Positions 51,329 through 62,605 of a DNA stretch of 63,938 nt are shown here, in pieces (the stretch's first letter is position 1; each line of letters opens with the position of its first letter). The translations under genes and the position numbers were made by a program. The notes below the pieces were generated by a model, which saw nothing but the letters and a program-made list of their open reading frames with translations, had not been told where the DNA came from and searched no databases. This DNA is from DASRAU01 sp035638075 (lineage in GTDB: Bacteria; Acidobacteriota; Polarisedimenticolia; Gp22-AA2): contig DASRAU010000002.1 in NCBI GenBank assembly GCA_035638075.1, positions 1 through 63,938 on the forward strand, written 5' to 3'.

Positions 51329-54300
51329 CTACGGACAGGCCAGGCCGCCTGTGCGGCTGACGAGCCGCTTCGGGTGGCCGGCCGGCGCGCAGTTCCCATA
51401 GGGCCCCGCCGCCAGGGGCGCCCCAGTCAGCGTCAGGCAAACCTGCCCTTCGGTCGCCTGCAGCGCCGGCGAGGGAGTGGGGCAGGTGCCGGACGGGCAG
51501 TCCCCCGCCGACAGGCACAGCCGGCCGGCGTTGGACCCGCCCGCGCAGGCCGCATGGTGGCCGCAGCCCCCCTGGTCCCCCAGGCCCGCATCGGTCGAGC
51601 AGAAGGTCGGCCGCACCAGGCACGTCCCTCCGCCTATGCAGTCGGCGTTGGCCGCGCACGGCCCTCCGGCGCTCGTTCCGAGCTCGCACCAGCCCCGGTT
51701 GCTGCAGACCGAGGGGCTGGGGCAGCCGAGGGCGTCGACGCTGGCCCCTCCGGGGGCGTTCGGCGCCGCGAGGTAGTAGAGGATGCCTCCAGGCGGAGGG
51801 TTGGCGTCGATCGCCTGGGAGAGCGGCCCCGTCTTGTAGGCGTACCCCACATCGGCCGGCGTTCCGGACAGGTTGGACTGGAAGCAGGGCGAACCGAGGC
51901 CGGAGAGGGTCCAGAACGCGCCCGAGGCGCTGCCCCCGCGCGGGGCCGGACCGGCCGGCACCGTGCCGCGGACAACATCGAGGCCGCTCCCCGTCGGGCT
52001 CCAGAGGCGCAGGACGGTGATGTCGTCGGAGGTCGTGGCCGTGACGGCGCACGCCCCGCCCACGCCGCAATCGGCGGCGGCATTGCACGGGCTCCCGACG
52101 GCGCCGGCGCTGCACGCCCCGCGGTAGTAGGCGACACCGACGCCGGGGGCGAGGACCCCGCCGGCATGCGCGCCGAAGACCGCCTCGCCGCCGTCTCCCG
52201 TCCGGACCGGGACGTCGATGGCCGCGCCGGCGGCGCTGGCGCAGGCGAGGTCGGTGGTGCAGCGCACCTGCGCGGTGTACCGGGTGGTCCGCTCGGGGCT
52301 GTCGAGGAAGGAGGGGTTGACGCTCCAGGTCTGCGCCACGACGCCGTCCCGGAGGAACTGGTACTCGGCGTGTCCGCCGCTGCAGCCGCCCGGGAAAGTC
52401 GAGGCGCCGGCCCCGAGGCGGATGGCTTCGCCCGCCACCAGGACGCGGGTCACGCCGTCCACCGGCACGCCGGACGGGTCGGTCACCTCGATCACCGGGG
52501 CTGTCCCGTGGTCCCCCATCGCCTGGTTGCACGGATCGGCGGGACACGACCCGGTGCGCGACGTCGTGTCGGGGAGGGGCGTCGTCTGCCGGGTGATCGC
52601 TCCCGTCAGCTCGATGTTGTCGAGCCACCAGCCGTCCTCCTGCGTCGTCTGGTTCCACGTGTTGGGATTGAAGTACTCCACCGAGGTGTCGTCGAAGGTC
52701 CAGGTCTCCGCGATCCAGCGGATGCGCACCCTCTGGCCCAGGTAGCCGTCGAGGTGGAAGCGCGTCTGCACCCAGACACCCGGACCGGCCGCATCCAGGA
52801 CGCCTGGACCGGCGCAATTGGTGACGACTGTGGGGGTGGTGCCCACGGTCGAGCCGCAGTGCGACCAGGCACCCAGGGGGTAGCAGGTCGTCTCGTGTAC
52901 GCCCCGCGGGTTCGGCGGTGCGGTGCCGGTATCGGTCGGCGTGAAGATGCAGTAATACCCGCCGAAGGTGGACCAGGCATTCGGCGTGTGGTCGTAGACG
53001 TTCTGGTACGGCACCAGCTTGTCCCAGAACCCCCAGGCATCGACCGCCGGGTCGGGATCCAGGTCCACCTGGATCTGCACGTCGCCGCAGTCGGCGCACT
53101 GGTTCTTGTTGGCGGGCCCCACGCCGTTGTTGTCCATCAGGCGCGCGATCTGGAAGAAGGAGAAGTCGAGATCGCCGGCCCGTGGAAGGATCGCGAGGTT
53201 GATGGGCGTGGTCATGAACCCCTGCAGCGTGCGGAAGTGTGTCGTGTCGCCGCTGGTGTCGAAGGACGTGTAGTGCGCCCCCATGTGCAGGGAGTTGGGG
53301 AGGCTCAGCGCGTGCGCTCCGCCGGTCGGAGTGTTGAAGGAGCAGCCGCCGACACATGGGCCCGTTTCCAGGTTCGGGCAGTTGGTTGCACCCACCGGAC
53401 AGTGAAGGTGCCAGTCCATCGGGAAGGCGGGATTCAGCTGGCAGTGGGTGTTGGTGCCGCCGTAGGTGTCGAAGCCGCCGCAGGAGGTGGCCGCGACGCG
53501 ATCGAACGCGTTGGTGTTGTCACCGCGGATGTAGGAGCCGGTGTTGCAGAATCCTCCCGAAGGGCAGTCGGGGTCCACGACACAGGTCGACAGCGGCGCG
53601 TTGCTGCACGTGCCGCGGTAGACACCCGGGGCGACCGCTTCACGGAAGGTGTCCTTCACCGTGAAGTTGCCGTCGCCGTTCCGGTCGAGATCGAAGCCCT
53701 CGACGACGTGGCCGTCGTCCGAGGTGCCGGCGAGGCCGTCGGGTCCGAGGGTGAACTGCTGTGGCGGCCCGGCGGGCAGCTGCATGTCCGCCAGCATCGA
53801 CACGCTCACGGGCGCGGCGAGACCGAGCGTCCCGGCCGCGGCCACCTGGAGCGCGAGATCGATCCTCGGGGCCTGACTGGGCGGGGGCAGCGCCTGGAGC
53901 GCGTTGCTCGCCATGAAGGTGAACCCCGGCTGGAGCGGATCGAGGCTGCCGACCGTGAAGGTCGCTCCCGCGGCGACGTCGGCGACGCGAACCTGCGACG
54001 ACGTGATGCAGGCCACATCGGCATCCGAAGAGACGAGCGTGAACACGGCGTCGTGCAGCGCCGCGCCGTCGTTGCGCAGCGTGAAGACGATCCGGCCGGT
54101 TTCGCCGGTATCGGGGAACGGATCGTGGTCGCCGTCGAGATCCTGGTACACCGGCGGCCCGACGAGTGTCAGGCGGGCCAGCGGCTGCGTCGCGCAGGAA
54201 ATCGCCCCGCGGAACGCCACGACGTCGTCGGGAAGGCCGTCGTTGCCATCGTCGAACGCGGCGGCGGGATCGCAGGCATCCCCGAAGCCGTCGCCGTCCC

Positions 54301-57300
54301 GGTCGGCCTGCGCCCCGCCCATGACGACCGCCGGGTTGGCCACGACCGGACAGTCGTCGGCCACGTCGGCGACGCCGTCGGCGTCGAAGTCCTCGTCCAC
54401 CTGTGAGCAGGCGCCGTTGTTGCCGATGTAGAAGCCGCAGAGGCTTCCCAGACCCCAGGTGTTCGCGCAGGCGGCATCGTTCGTGTTCGGCGTCGGACAC
54501 GCCGCCCCGTTGGTGCGGCAGCGGAAGACGACCTGGGCCCCGGCGCAATCGGCATCGCAGACATCGCCGATCCCGTCTCCGTCGTTGTCCGCCTGGTTGT
54601 TCGGCCCGAGGAGCGGCCCGTTCGGAGTGAGCACGCAGTTGTCGAGCCGGTCGATGACGCCGTCGGCGTCGCGGTCGAGGTCGATGAAGCACTGCGCCTC
54701 GGTCGTGCAGGCCTGTCCCACCGTCGGAACCGGCGAGGTGTAGCCGAAGCTGTTGGCACAGACGCCGGCGTTGCAGGTGCGGATGCAGTCGGCGTTCGTC
54801 GCGCAGGCCGCCCCGATGGCGGGAGACGGCGCCGTGCACGTGCCGCCGGTGCCGCACGTCCCGGTGAAGGTGACGCCGCTCCCCTTCAGCGTGTCGCACA
54901 GGTCGCCGCGACCGTTCAGGTCGATGTCGGTCTGGGTCGGGTTGCGTACGTCGGGGCAGTTGTCCGAAGCGTCGGGGATCGCGTCGCCGTCGAGATCGTC
55001 GCGCTCGCACAGATCGCCGACCCCGTCGCCGTCGGCATCCGCCTGGAGCGGATCGGCATCGGCCGGGCAGTCGTCGCAGAGATCACCGATGCCGTCACCG
55101 TCCGCGTCGGGCTGCGCCGGGTCGTAGATGAAGGGGCACTTGTCCGACGCCGTGGCGATCCCGTCGCCGTCGCTGTCGGTGAAGGAGTCCTCGCCGGCCT
55201 GGCCGTCCCGGTCGCCGTCGCACAGCGGGTCGAAGTAGTAGACGGCGAAGTCGTGGTCGGTCGCCGGATTGGTGAACACGCTCCCGGCGGACGGCTCCAG
55301 CGTCGTGAACGTCACGCTGCCCTTGAAGAGACCCGGCTGGCCGGGTACGGCCGGGAGCGAGAAGCGCTTCGCGGTGGGCGTGAGGACCGGCGCGCCGTTC
55401 GCCACGATCACCGCCGCCTCGCTGTTGGTCACGACGGCCACTTCCACCGAGGTGCGGGCCGCCGTGCACGATCCGCCGCTGCCGCAGTCGGCATCGGTGA
55501 CACAAGCGCCGCCGAGCGTCGTGCCCGCCCCGGCGCCGACGACGACGCACTTGGCGTCGCGCACCGTCACGGCGATCGACTCGTCGCACTCGTACAGCGT
55601 GGTGCGATCGACGGTGACGGTCGCACAGGGTCCGCCGGCCGGCTGGCCGGCGCCGCCGAAGCGCGAACACGCCGGCGGATGACCGAGGGCCGCTTCGTCC
55701 TCGGGATGCCACTCGTTCCACTCGAAGACGACGTCGTCGAGCGCCACCCCGTAGTCGGTGTGATTCGAGGCGCTCTCGATGCCCCAGAAGCCGATGCCGA
55801 TCTGCCAGCGGTTCCCCGACTGCCCCGGCACGAAGAAGAAGAAGTTCTCGGGCGCGCCCAGGTCATTGACGCTCGCGAAGCCCCCCTCGTAACCGACAAG
55901 CGTCGTGTCGAAGTTCCGCACCGGTCCGGCGATGGTGTTCGCCTGGGGCGTGCAGACGCCTCCCTGGACGACGCAGGGATCGCCGGGCGCCGCGGGAGCG
56001 CACGGGGCAAAGGCCAGGGGGCCGCCCGTGCAGACGCCCGACAGGGTCGCGCCCGGAGCCGGGAAGGCGAGGTGCTCCGGCGGCGCGATCGGAATGGGGC
56101 TCGTGCTGTCCGGATTGGTGTTCTGCGTCAGCCCCGTGAAGCCGGACTCGTCGCCGTCGAGACCGCCGGATGCGTTCGGATTCTGGAACGGTCCGAAGGT
56201 GCGCTGGAACGGAACGATGGTGGCCGGATCGATCCCGACCCCGGGGAAGTACTCGCCGTGGAAGCGGAACACGCCGTACGGCCAGCCGCCGGAGCGGCGC
56301 GCGTAGTAGGGGTCGATGGCCTGACCCAGCAGGCTGTTGACCGCGTCGCTGTCCGCGTCGTTGTCGATGTTGATCCCGCCCCCCGCATAGGCGTCGAAGA
56401 GCTGGATGTTGAGGTTGAGCCCGAGGCGCTGGAACTCGACGGTGTACGGGAAGCCGCGCGCATCCGAGGCCTGGTTGACCTTGGCGACGAGGGGCGACTC
56501 GAGGACGTCGAACAGCAGTTCCACCCGCGCGGGGGAGCCGGAATTCGTCGGCAGGGTGTAATTGTCGCAGGCGACCGCGCCGCCGGGCGGCGTCGCCGGA
56601 TCGCCGTCCCCCGTGTGCCAGATGCCGAACTTGCCCGGGCCGCCGGCCGTCTGGAAGCCGCACACGCCTTGCGTCCGGTATTCCCAGAGCGGGTTGGAGC
56701 TGACGGCCGTCGCGATGCTGCCGGGGTGCCGGAAGCCGATCCAGCCGCCGGCGTTGTTGTCGAAATTCCACGGGGTGCGGTGCGCCGGGTCGAGCGGGTT
56801 GTTCGAGTTCAGGAGGCCGCGATCGACGACGCCGTTCGGCAGCAGGTCCCGCTCGGAACCGGTCAGCGTGCCGCTGAGATCGAGGTCCTCCCCCAGCTCG
56901 TTGGTGAAATGCCCGGCGGGCGCACCGCTGCCGCTGAAGAGCGAGGAGAACGTCGCGTCCTCCGCCGGGAGCTGGTACCCGAGCACGGGGTCGATCTGCC
57001 CCGGCGGGTCGATGACGCCGTTCCGGTTCAGATCGCGCACCTCGCGGCCCCCGGCGATGAAGTCGGTGGAGTAGCGCCGCTCGTCGCGGTCGGAGTTGAG
57101 CGCGTGGGCGAACGAGTACGACTGCCGCGCCAGCCGCGTGCCGCGGTCCGACGAATCGAGGTCGAGGCGCAGGGTGACGAGGCGGCTCGCCGCCGGCAGG
57201 GCCGCCACGGCCGCCGGATCGACGTACACCTGGAAGAACACGGCGTTGGCGCCGCCGTTCGGCAGCAGCCCGACCTGGCGCGGCGAGTCGAGCACGCGCA

Positions 57301-60300
57301 CCGCACCCGCGCCGGGGCCGGACGGCGTCAGCGTCGCCGTGACATCGGCGTAGCGCGACTCGCGCGAGCGGTTCTGCAGCGCGATGCCATAGCTCACCAC
57401 CTCGCCCGCGTCGGGAAACGCGTCGTCGTCACAGCCGCCGCGGATCGCCACCTGGCCGGCGAGCGCCTGGCCCCCCTGCGTCGTGAACGAGGCCTCGATG
57501 AGGTCGGGCGAGCAGCGCACCGCCGCCCGGGCCTCCACCGCCGTCTGCCCCGCCGGCGCGTAACGCGCGCGGACGACGCGTCCGCTGTCGGCCTCGAGGA
57601 TGCCGTTGCCGCTCACCGCCGGCCCGTCCAGGCGGATCGGGATGGGAACCGACGTGGTCGCCCCCGTTCCCGTCGCGTTGAAGGAGAGAGCGGTCTCGGT
57701 GTCGAGGACCGCGCCGTCGGCGGCAAGGACCGTGAACGTGGTGGACGAGGAGGAGAGCGCCGCCGAGGCGGCCGGCGTCGTGTCGAGGATCGAGGCCACG
57801 GCGTTGTCGGCGCAGCCGTACGCCACGCGATCGAAGCGGATGCGGCTCGCCGGGAAGGCCTGCGGCCCGGCCGCGGGGGGCGGCTCGGCCAGGAAGATCG
57901 GGCCGGACACCACGAGCGCGTACGCCTGCCCCGGGAGATCGAGCAGACCGTTGCCATTCTCGTCCTCGCCCGCGTCCAGCCGGCCGTTGTTGTTGTCGTC
58001 CTCGTCGGCGTCCGGTCCGGGCGCGATGGTGATCGCGCCGGGGGTCGCTCCCCCCAGCCCGCGCTTCACGGTGACCCGCCAGCGCCCGACGTAGAGCGGG
58101 GAGTCGGCGAACGACTGGTCGTTGTTCGGGTCCGCCGTCAGATGCACCGCCTCGACCGGATTGCGCTTGTCGTGGACTTCCTGCGCGGCGGTGCGCGCTT
58201 TCGACCACTGGTCGGTGAAGGCGTTGTTGTTCCCGCCGGCGTAGTCGTTGCCGTCGTAGAAGACGTTGTCGGCGGCGGCGTTGGCGGGGCACGGCGTTCC
58301 GTCGGGCTTCGTGTCGGTGCTGTCGAGGCAGGAATCGCGCCCCGGGCCCTCGAGCCGCAGATCGAGATCGTTGATCAGCGGACCGCCGCTGTTCGAAGGG
58401 GACGGCGGATCGATCCAGGCGAGCGCCAGGCGCAGCTGCGCCGCGGCGACCGCGGTGCCCCCTGTCGCCGTCGTCACCGTGCCCGGCGACGCGACCCGGA
58501 AGACGTGCGTCCGCGACGTGCTGGCACCGTTGTCGATGAGCGGCTCGCCGGTGGATCGCTGGTCCCAGACCAGGAGCCCCGCCGCCGGGTTTTCGCGCGG
58601 TGTCAGGGACACCGGGTGCAGGACAAACTGGTCGGACCAGTTCGCCAGGGGCAGAACACTCGTGAGCACCGGCCGCCCGTAGCCCTGCTCGCTGTTGCAC
58701 ATGATCCCGACGGCAACGCCCGACACGGTGCCGAGATCGAGGCAGCGGGTGCGGCGCAGGTTGCGCTCGTTGTTGTCCTGGCCCTGGGTGCCGATCCCTC
58801 CCTCGTTGAAGTCGGCCGAGGCGGCGAGGGCCGCCTTGACCAGCGCGCCGGAGACGCCCGGCATCCTTTCGGCGGCGGTGCCCCGCGCTCCGGCCGGGTA
58901 GAAGCCCTGGGCGAAATAATCGCGGACGATCGCCGCCGCGCCGGTGAGGGCGGCGGCCGCGAAGGACGTTCCCATCGAGCCCTCGTCGAGCTGCGCCTCG
59001 ACCGGGGCGAGGTTGTCGTTGTCGCTGCTGCGGAAGACCGTCGCCTCCTGGAAGTAGGGTGTGCCGGAGAGATCGACCGCCGGCGCGGTCAGCATCGGGG
59101 CCATGCGCAGCGATTGCGCCGTCGCCGGGCCGCGGGACGTGAAGCTGGCGATCGACCCCTCGCAGTCGCTCGTCCCGAAGAAGGTGAAGCAGTCGGAGAG
59201 CCCGGCACCGACGCCGACGAGGTTCTTGGCCGTCGCCGGAGGCGAGACCTGGATGGGCGACGGGACGTTCGGGTCGTCGTCGGCCGCGGTGCCGTTGAAC
59301 AGGTCGGGGATGGTGCGGAGCATCAGGCCGAGCCGGCTCGACCCCACGTTCCCGCCGTTGTTCCCCGCCGGCATGAAGACCATGTAATCGCGGTTGTTGT
59401 AGAGGAACGTGTCGATCTGGATGGCCTCGGCCGAATAGGGATCGGTGACGATCTGGAACACCGGCCCGTAATTGGGCACGCCGAACGGAAAGATCGACAG
59501 GTGCACCTGGGTGCCGCCGCTCGACACGGCGGCGTTCAGCCGGTCGAGGAGCGATCCGGGTGAGACGTTCCCCCCCTTCTCGATCAGGGAGTTGACGGTG
59601 CAGAACAGCGTCGTCGCGGCGTCCTGCATGATGATGCGCGCGCCGCGCGCCACGCCGTCGAGGTTCTCGTGGCGCGGCGCGGTCGGTCCCCCGGAGCCGG
59701 GCCTGCTCGCGGTCGCCCCGAGGGCGCTGCTCCAGGCGCCGATGATGCTGGCGACGACGTTGCCGTGTGTCGTGCCGCCGGAGAGGACGCCGTCGCACGA
59801 GGTGCCGCTGTCGGTGACGTTCTGGATGGCCTGGATCTTCCGGTGCTGAGGCCCGAGCGGAATCCCGGCGACGATCGTCGCCGTCAGGGTCTGCGCGAAC
59901 GACACCGTGTCGAGGCTGATGCCGTTGTCGGTGATGGCGACGATCTGCGGCGGCACCAGGTCGGAGCCGTCGTTGAGGCGCTGGCCGTCGCCGTTGGTGT
60001 CGATCCCGCCGCCGTCCACGCCGGCGTCGTCGAACGGGCGGGCGAACCGCGCGTCTTCGGCGGAGCCGGCCTGGATGGTCGGGACGTCCTCGGCATTCGC
60101 CAGGACGAAGTCGGGGACCGGCTCGATCGCCAGCACGTCATCGCGGCGCGCCAGCGAGGCGACGCGATCGAAGCGCACCCGCAGCTGCACCCCGTCGTCG
60201 TCGCTCGCATCCGGGGCGAGCTCGCTGACCCCGTCCAGCCGGCGCAGCGCCTCGAGGGCCGCTTCGCCGCCGCGCCCCGGCACGAAGGACACCCGGGCCA

Positions 60301-60952
60301 GGAGATTCGGATTGGACGCTTCGGCCGCGCTCAGGCGCGGCAGCGTTCCGAGCGTCGGCGCGATCTTGTGGTAAGGCTCGACCGCACGGGTGCGCTCGAT
60401 CTCCGGGGCGCGGGCCAGCGCCTCGAGGTCACGCGCCTCGACCCACGCGACGATCGTGCTCTCCGGCAGCCAGCCGAGGATGCGCGCGTGCCGGGTCACC
60501 TCCGCCTGCACCGCGTCGATTCCGCGCGCCGCGATTTCGGTCGACGACAGCCGGAGGTACGCGAGACCGGGACGCAGGGTGCCGCGTTCGCCGCGGCGCA
60601 CCTCCGCTCCGGCGAGACGCACGGCCGCAGGCATCCGGGCGGCGATCGCGTCCTTGTCGGCATCCCAGTCCACGTGGCCCTGGGCGGTGAGGAGCATCCC
60701 GCGCGTCCGGTCCCCTTCGAGGACGCGGACGGGGATCGCGCCGCCGAGCGGCGAGAACTCCGGCGGCGGCGGGGTCGGCTCGGGGAGCGCGAGCCGCTCC
60801 GCCCGCTTCGCCTGCGCGACCAGCATCGCCCGCTCGACCGGGTCCTCGGGCCCCTCGTTCAGGGGCTGGAGGCGGCCGCCGAAGAGCAGCGCCGGGAGCG
60901 GCAGGAGCAGGACGGGGAGCCAGCGGAGGACGCGCCTTGCAGGAGTCGTCAT
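51329..60952 (-). CDS. giant secreted subtilisin-like (S8) protease, 3207 residues
   Basis: Starts at ATG 60952 with GGGAGG seven bases upstream, behind a strong promoter. A signal peptide is followed by a long propeptide-like region (to about 325) and the S8 catalytic domain (about 330-690) with D342 (AITDNG), H396 (GTTHGN), N530 (oxyanion, PAGNN) and S662 (GTSFAAA), all intact. Residues about 700-1900 are Ig-like and other beta-domains. About 1910-2240 are thrombospondin type 3 calcium repeats (DxDGDGxxDxxDNCP). The last 950 residues are Cys-rich insertions of the type C-x-x-DxDC-x2-G-x2-C, with FN3-like parts. Function: extracellular degradation or processing; no sorting signal was recognised. 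Confidence 0.85.
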   Translation of the reverse strand: MTTPARRVLRWLPVLLLPLPALLFGGRLQPLNEGPEDPVERAMLVAQAKRAERLALPEPTPPPPEFSPLGGAIPVRVLEGDRTRGMLLTAQGHVDWDADKDAIAARMPAAVRLAGAEVRRGERGTLRPGLAYLRLSSTEIAARGIDAVQAEVTRHARILGWLPESTIVAWVEARDLEALARAPEIERTRAVEPYHKIAPTLGTLPRLSAAEASNPNLLARVSFVPGRGGEAALEALRRLDGVSELAPDASDDDGVQLRVRFDRVASLARRDDVLAIEPVPDFVLANAEDVPTIQAGSAEDARFARPFDDAGVDGGGIDTNGDGQRLNDGSDLVPPQIVAITDNGISLDTVSFAQTLTATIVAGIPLGPQHRKIQAIQNVTDSGTSCDGVLSGGTTHGNVVASIIGAWSSALGATASRPGSGGPTAPRHENLDGVARGARIIMQDAATTLFCTVNSLIEKGGNVSPGSLLDRLNAAVSSGGTQVHLSIFPFGVPNYGPVFQIVTDPYSAEAIQIDTFLYNNRDYMVFMPAGNNGGNVGSSRLGLMLRTIPDLFNGTAADDDPNVPSPIQVSPPATAKNLVGVGAGLSDCFTFFGTSDCEGSIASFTSRGPATAQSLRMAPMLTAPAVDLSGTPYFQEATVFRSSDNDNLAPVEAQLDEGSMGTSFAAAALTGAAAIVRDYFAQGFYPAGARGTAAERMPGVSGALVKAALAASADFNEGGIGTQGQDNNERNLRRTRCLDLGTVSGVAVGIMCNSEQGYGRPVLTSVLPLANWSDQFVLHPVSLTPRENPAAGLLVWDQRSTGEPLIDNGASTSRTHVFRVASPGTVTTATGGTAVAAAQLRLALAWIDPPSPSNSGGPLINDLDLRLEGPGRDSCLDSTDTKPDGTPCPANAAADNVFYDGNDYAGGNNNAFTDQWSKARTAAQEVHDKRNPVEAVHLTADPNNDQSFADSPLYVGRWRVTVKRGLGGATPGAITIAPGPDADEDDNNNGRLDAGEDENGNGLLDLPGQAYALVVSGPIFLAEPPPAAGPQAFPASRIRFDRVAYGCADNAVASILDTTPAASAALSSSSTTFTVLAADGAVLDTETALSFNATGTGATTSVPIPIRLDGPAVSGNGILEADSGRVVRARYAPAGQTAVEARAAVRCSPDLIEASFTTQGGQALAGQVAIRGGCDDDAFPDAGEVVSYGIALQNRSRESRYADVTATLTPSGPGAGAVRVLDSPRQVGLLPNGGANAVFFQVYVDPAAVAALPAASRLVTLRLDLDSSDRGTRLARQSYSFAHALNSDRDERRYSTDFIAGGREVRDLNRNGVIDPPGQIDPVLGYQLPAEDATFSSLFSGSGAPAGHFTNELGEDLDLSGTLTGSERDLLPNGVVDRGLLNSNNPLDPAHRTPWNFDNNAGGWIGFRHPGSIATAVSSNPLWEYRTQGVCGFQTAGGPGKFGIWHTGDGDPATPPGGAVACDNYTLPTNSGSPARVELLFDVLESPLVAKVNQASDARGFPYTVEFQRLGLNLNIQLFDAYAGGGINIDNDADSDAVNSLLGQAIDPYYARRSGGWPYGVFRFHGEYFPGVGIDPATIVPFQRTFGPFQNPNASGGLDGDESGFTGLTQNTNPDSTSPIPIAPPEHLAFPAPGATLSGVCTGGPLAFAPCAPAAPGDPCVVQGGVCTPQANTIAGPVRNFDTTLVGYEGGFASVNDLGAPENFFFFVPGQSGNRWQIGIGFWGIESASNHTDYGVALDDVVFEWNEWHPEDEAALGHPPACSRFGGAGQPAGGPCATVTVDRTTLYECDESIAVTVRDAKCVVVGAGAGTTLGGACVTDADCGSGGSCTAARTSVEVAVVTNSEAAVIVANGAPVLTPTAKRFSLPAVPGQPGLFKGSVTFTTLEPSAGSVFTNPATDHDFAVYYFDPLCDGDRDGQAGEDSFTDSDGDGIATASDKCPFIYDPAQPDADGDGIGDLCDDCPADADPLQADADGDGVGDLCERDDLDGDAIPDASDNCPDVRNPTQTDIDLNGRGDLCDTLKGSGVTFTGTCGTGGTCTAPSPAIGAACATNADCIRTCNAGVCANSFGYTSPVPTVGQACTTEAQCFIDLDRDADGVIDRLDNCVLTPNGPLLGPNNQADNDGDGIGDVCDADCAGAQVVFRCRTNGAACPTPNTNDAACANTWGLGSLCGFYIGNNGACSQVDEDFDADGVADVADDCPVVANPAVVMGGAQADRDGDGFGDACDPAAAFDDGNDGLPDDVVAFRGAISCATQPLARLTLVGPPVYQDLDGDHDPFPDTGETGRIVFTLRNDGAALHDAVFTLVSSDADVACITSSQVRVADVAAGATFTVGSLDPLQPGFTFMASNALQALPPPSQAPRIDLALQVAAAGTLGLAAPVSVSMLADMQLPAGPPQQFTLGPDGLAGTSDDGHVVEGFDLDRNGDGNFTVKDTFREAVAPGVYRGTCSNAPLSTCVVDPDCPSGGFCNTGSYIRGDNTNAFDRVAATSCGGFDTYGGTNTHCQLNPAFPMDWHLHCPVGATNCPNLETGPCVGGCSFNTPTGGAHALSLPNSLHMGAHYTSFDTSGDTTHFRTLQGFMTTPINLAILPRAGDLDFSFFQIARLMDNNGVGPANKNQCADCGDVQIQVDLDPDPAVDAWGFWDKLVPYQNVYDHTPNAWSTFGGYYCIFTPTDTGTAPPNPRGVHETTCYPLGAWSHCGSTVGTTPTVVTNCAGPGVLDAAGPGVWVQTRFHLDGYLGQRVRIRWIAETWTFDDTSVEYFNPNTWNQTTQEDGWWLDNIELTGAITRQTTPLPDTTSRTGSCPADPCNQAMGDHGTAPVIEVTDPSGVPVDGVTRVLVAGEAIRLGAGASTFPGGCSGGHAEYQFLRDGVVAQTWSVNPSFLDSPERTTRYTAQVRCTTDLACASAAGAAIDVPVRTGDGGEAVFGAHAGGVLAPGVGVAYYRGACSAGAVGSPCNAAADCGVGGACAVTATTSDDITVLRLWSPTGSGLDVVRGTVPAGPAPRGGSASGAFWTLSGLGSPCFQSNLSGTPADVGYAYKTGPLSQAIDANPPPGGILYYLAAPNAPGGASVDALGCPSPSVCSNRGWCELGTSAGGPCAANADCIGGGTCLVRPTFCSTDAGLGDQGGCGHHAACAGGSNAGRLCLSAGDCPSGTCPTPSPALQATEGQVCLTLTGAPLAAGPYGNCAPAGHPKRLVSRTGGLACP

Positions 60953-61058
60953 GGACAAACCTCCCGGCTGACCTCGTCCTGTTCCCCGCGGCGCCGGGAA
61001 ACGGCCAGGATCCTGCCTGTCAGCCGTTCAACGAGCGAGACTGCGATTGTTGAAACAG

Positions 61059-61087
61059 CATATACAGCGACGGTTTTCGGGTGTCAA
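61059..61087 (-). promoter_or_regulatory. near-consensus sigma-70 promoter of the giant S8 gene
   Basis: On the minus strand TTGACA (61087-61082) and TATATG (61064-61059) are 17 bp apart. The start codon follows after about 100 bp of leader. Best promoter match in the window. Confidence 0.7.
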
Positions 61088-61145
61088 CCTCCCACGCAGG
61101 TTAGTCGGCGCGCGGGGGCCGCAGGTTCCGCCGGCGGGGGTTGTC

Positions 61146-62605
61146 TCAGCCGCCGAAACGAACGAGGGTCAACAGGACGTTGGGGAAGAGTCCGAGGTAG
61201 AGAACGGCGATGGCCGCGAAGCCGATGGCCAGCACGTCGGTGGCCGAGATGCGCAGGCCGCCGCCGGCCGGCTCCGGGGCCGGATCGCGGAAGTACATCT
61301 GCACGACCACGCGCAGGTAGTAGAACGCGCCGACGACCGAGGCGAGGACGCCGACCGCGGCGAGGGGCACGAGCCCGGCGCGCACCGCGTCACGGAAGAT
61401 GTAGAACTTCGCCATGAAGCCGGCGGCCGGCGGAATCCCGGTCAGGGACAACATGAACACGGTCATCGCCGCGGCGAGCAGCGGCCGGCGCCGCCCGAGG
61501 CCGGCGTACGCGGTCAGGGCGTAGGCGTGATCCGCCTCCCCGTCCCGTCCGAGGATCGCCGCCACGGAAAAAGCGCCGATGGTCATGAAGGCGTAGACGA
61601 ACAGATAGAAGGCGATCGAGGACGCCTGGATGTTCAGCTTGCCGACCGCCGCGAGCGCGACCAGCAGGTACCCGGCATTGGCGATGCTCGAGTAGGCGAG
61701 CATCCTCTTGATGTTCTGCTGCGCCAGGGCGACCAGGTTGCCGATCACCATCGTCAGGATCGCCACGACCGTGGTGACGTGGATCCACTGCTCCTTCGCC
61801 GGCGGGGCGTTGAGCGCGATGGACACGACGCGCACGAAGGCCGCGAAGGCGGCCGCCTTGGTCCCCGCCGCCATGAAGCCGGCGACCGGCGCGAGCGAGC
61901 CCTGGTAGACATCGGGGGCCCAGAAGTGGAACGGCACCGCCGCGATCTTGAACGCCAGGCCGATGAGCAGGAGCGCCCCGCCCGCGAGCAGCAGCGGATC
62001 GATCGGCCCGCCGCGCGACGCCGCCAGCGCATCGGCGATGCCGTGCAGCGTCACGCTGCCGCTGGCGCCGTACAGGAGCGCGATGCCGTACAGGATGAAC
62101 CCGGTGGAGAAGGCGCCGAGCAGGAAGTACTTGAGCGCCGCCTCGATGGCGTAGACGCGATCGCGTGTGAACCCCGCCAGGATGTAGAGCGGGATCGACA
62201 GCACTTCGAGGCCGATGAACAGGCTGAGCAGGTTCTCGGTGCCGGCCATGATGGTCATGCCGGAGACCGCGAACAGGAGGAGCGCGTAGAACTCGCCGTG
62301 CGCCCAGTCGAGCGACTCGAGGTGCGTCACCGAGATCGCCACCGTCAGGGCGGCGACCAGCAGGAACAGCAGGCTGAACGCCAGCGTCTGCCGGTCGAGG
62401 ACGAGGGCCGCGTCGAGCATCGTCCCCTCCGCCCCCGAGCGCCACAGGAGCGCGTCGGCCGCCACGCCGAACCCCAGCACCAGGATCGCCTGCCCGGCGC
62501 ACCAGCGCAGCGTCCGCTTCTGGAGGATCGCCACCTGCACGAGGATCCAGAGGCCTCCCACGGCCGGGATCAGGACGGGCAGCAGCCCCATCAGCGTCGC
62601 GGCGC

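Noticed and set aside
48368..54406. A 2012-codon open frame on the plus strand
   Set aside because: It lies antisense to the malic enzyme and giant protease genes, has an Arg/Ala/Gly-biased composition and no domain signatures, and is explained by the GC-rich codon use of the real genes.
55253..59563. A 1436-codon open frame on the plus strand
   Set aside because: It is a shadow of the giant S8 gene on the opposite strand with no recognisable motifs.
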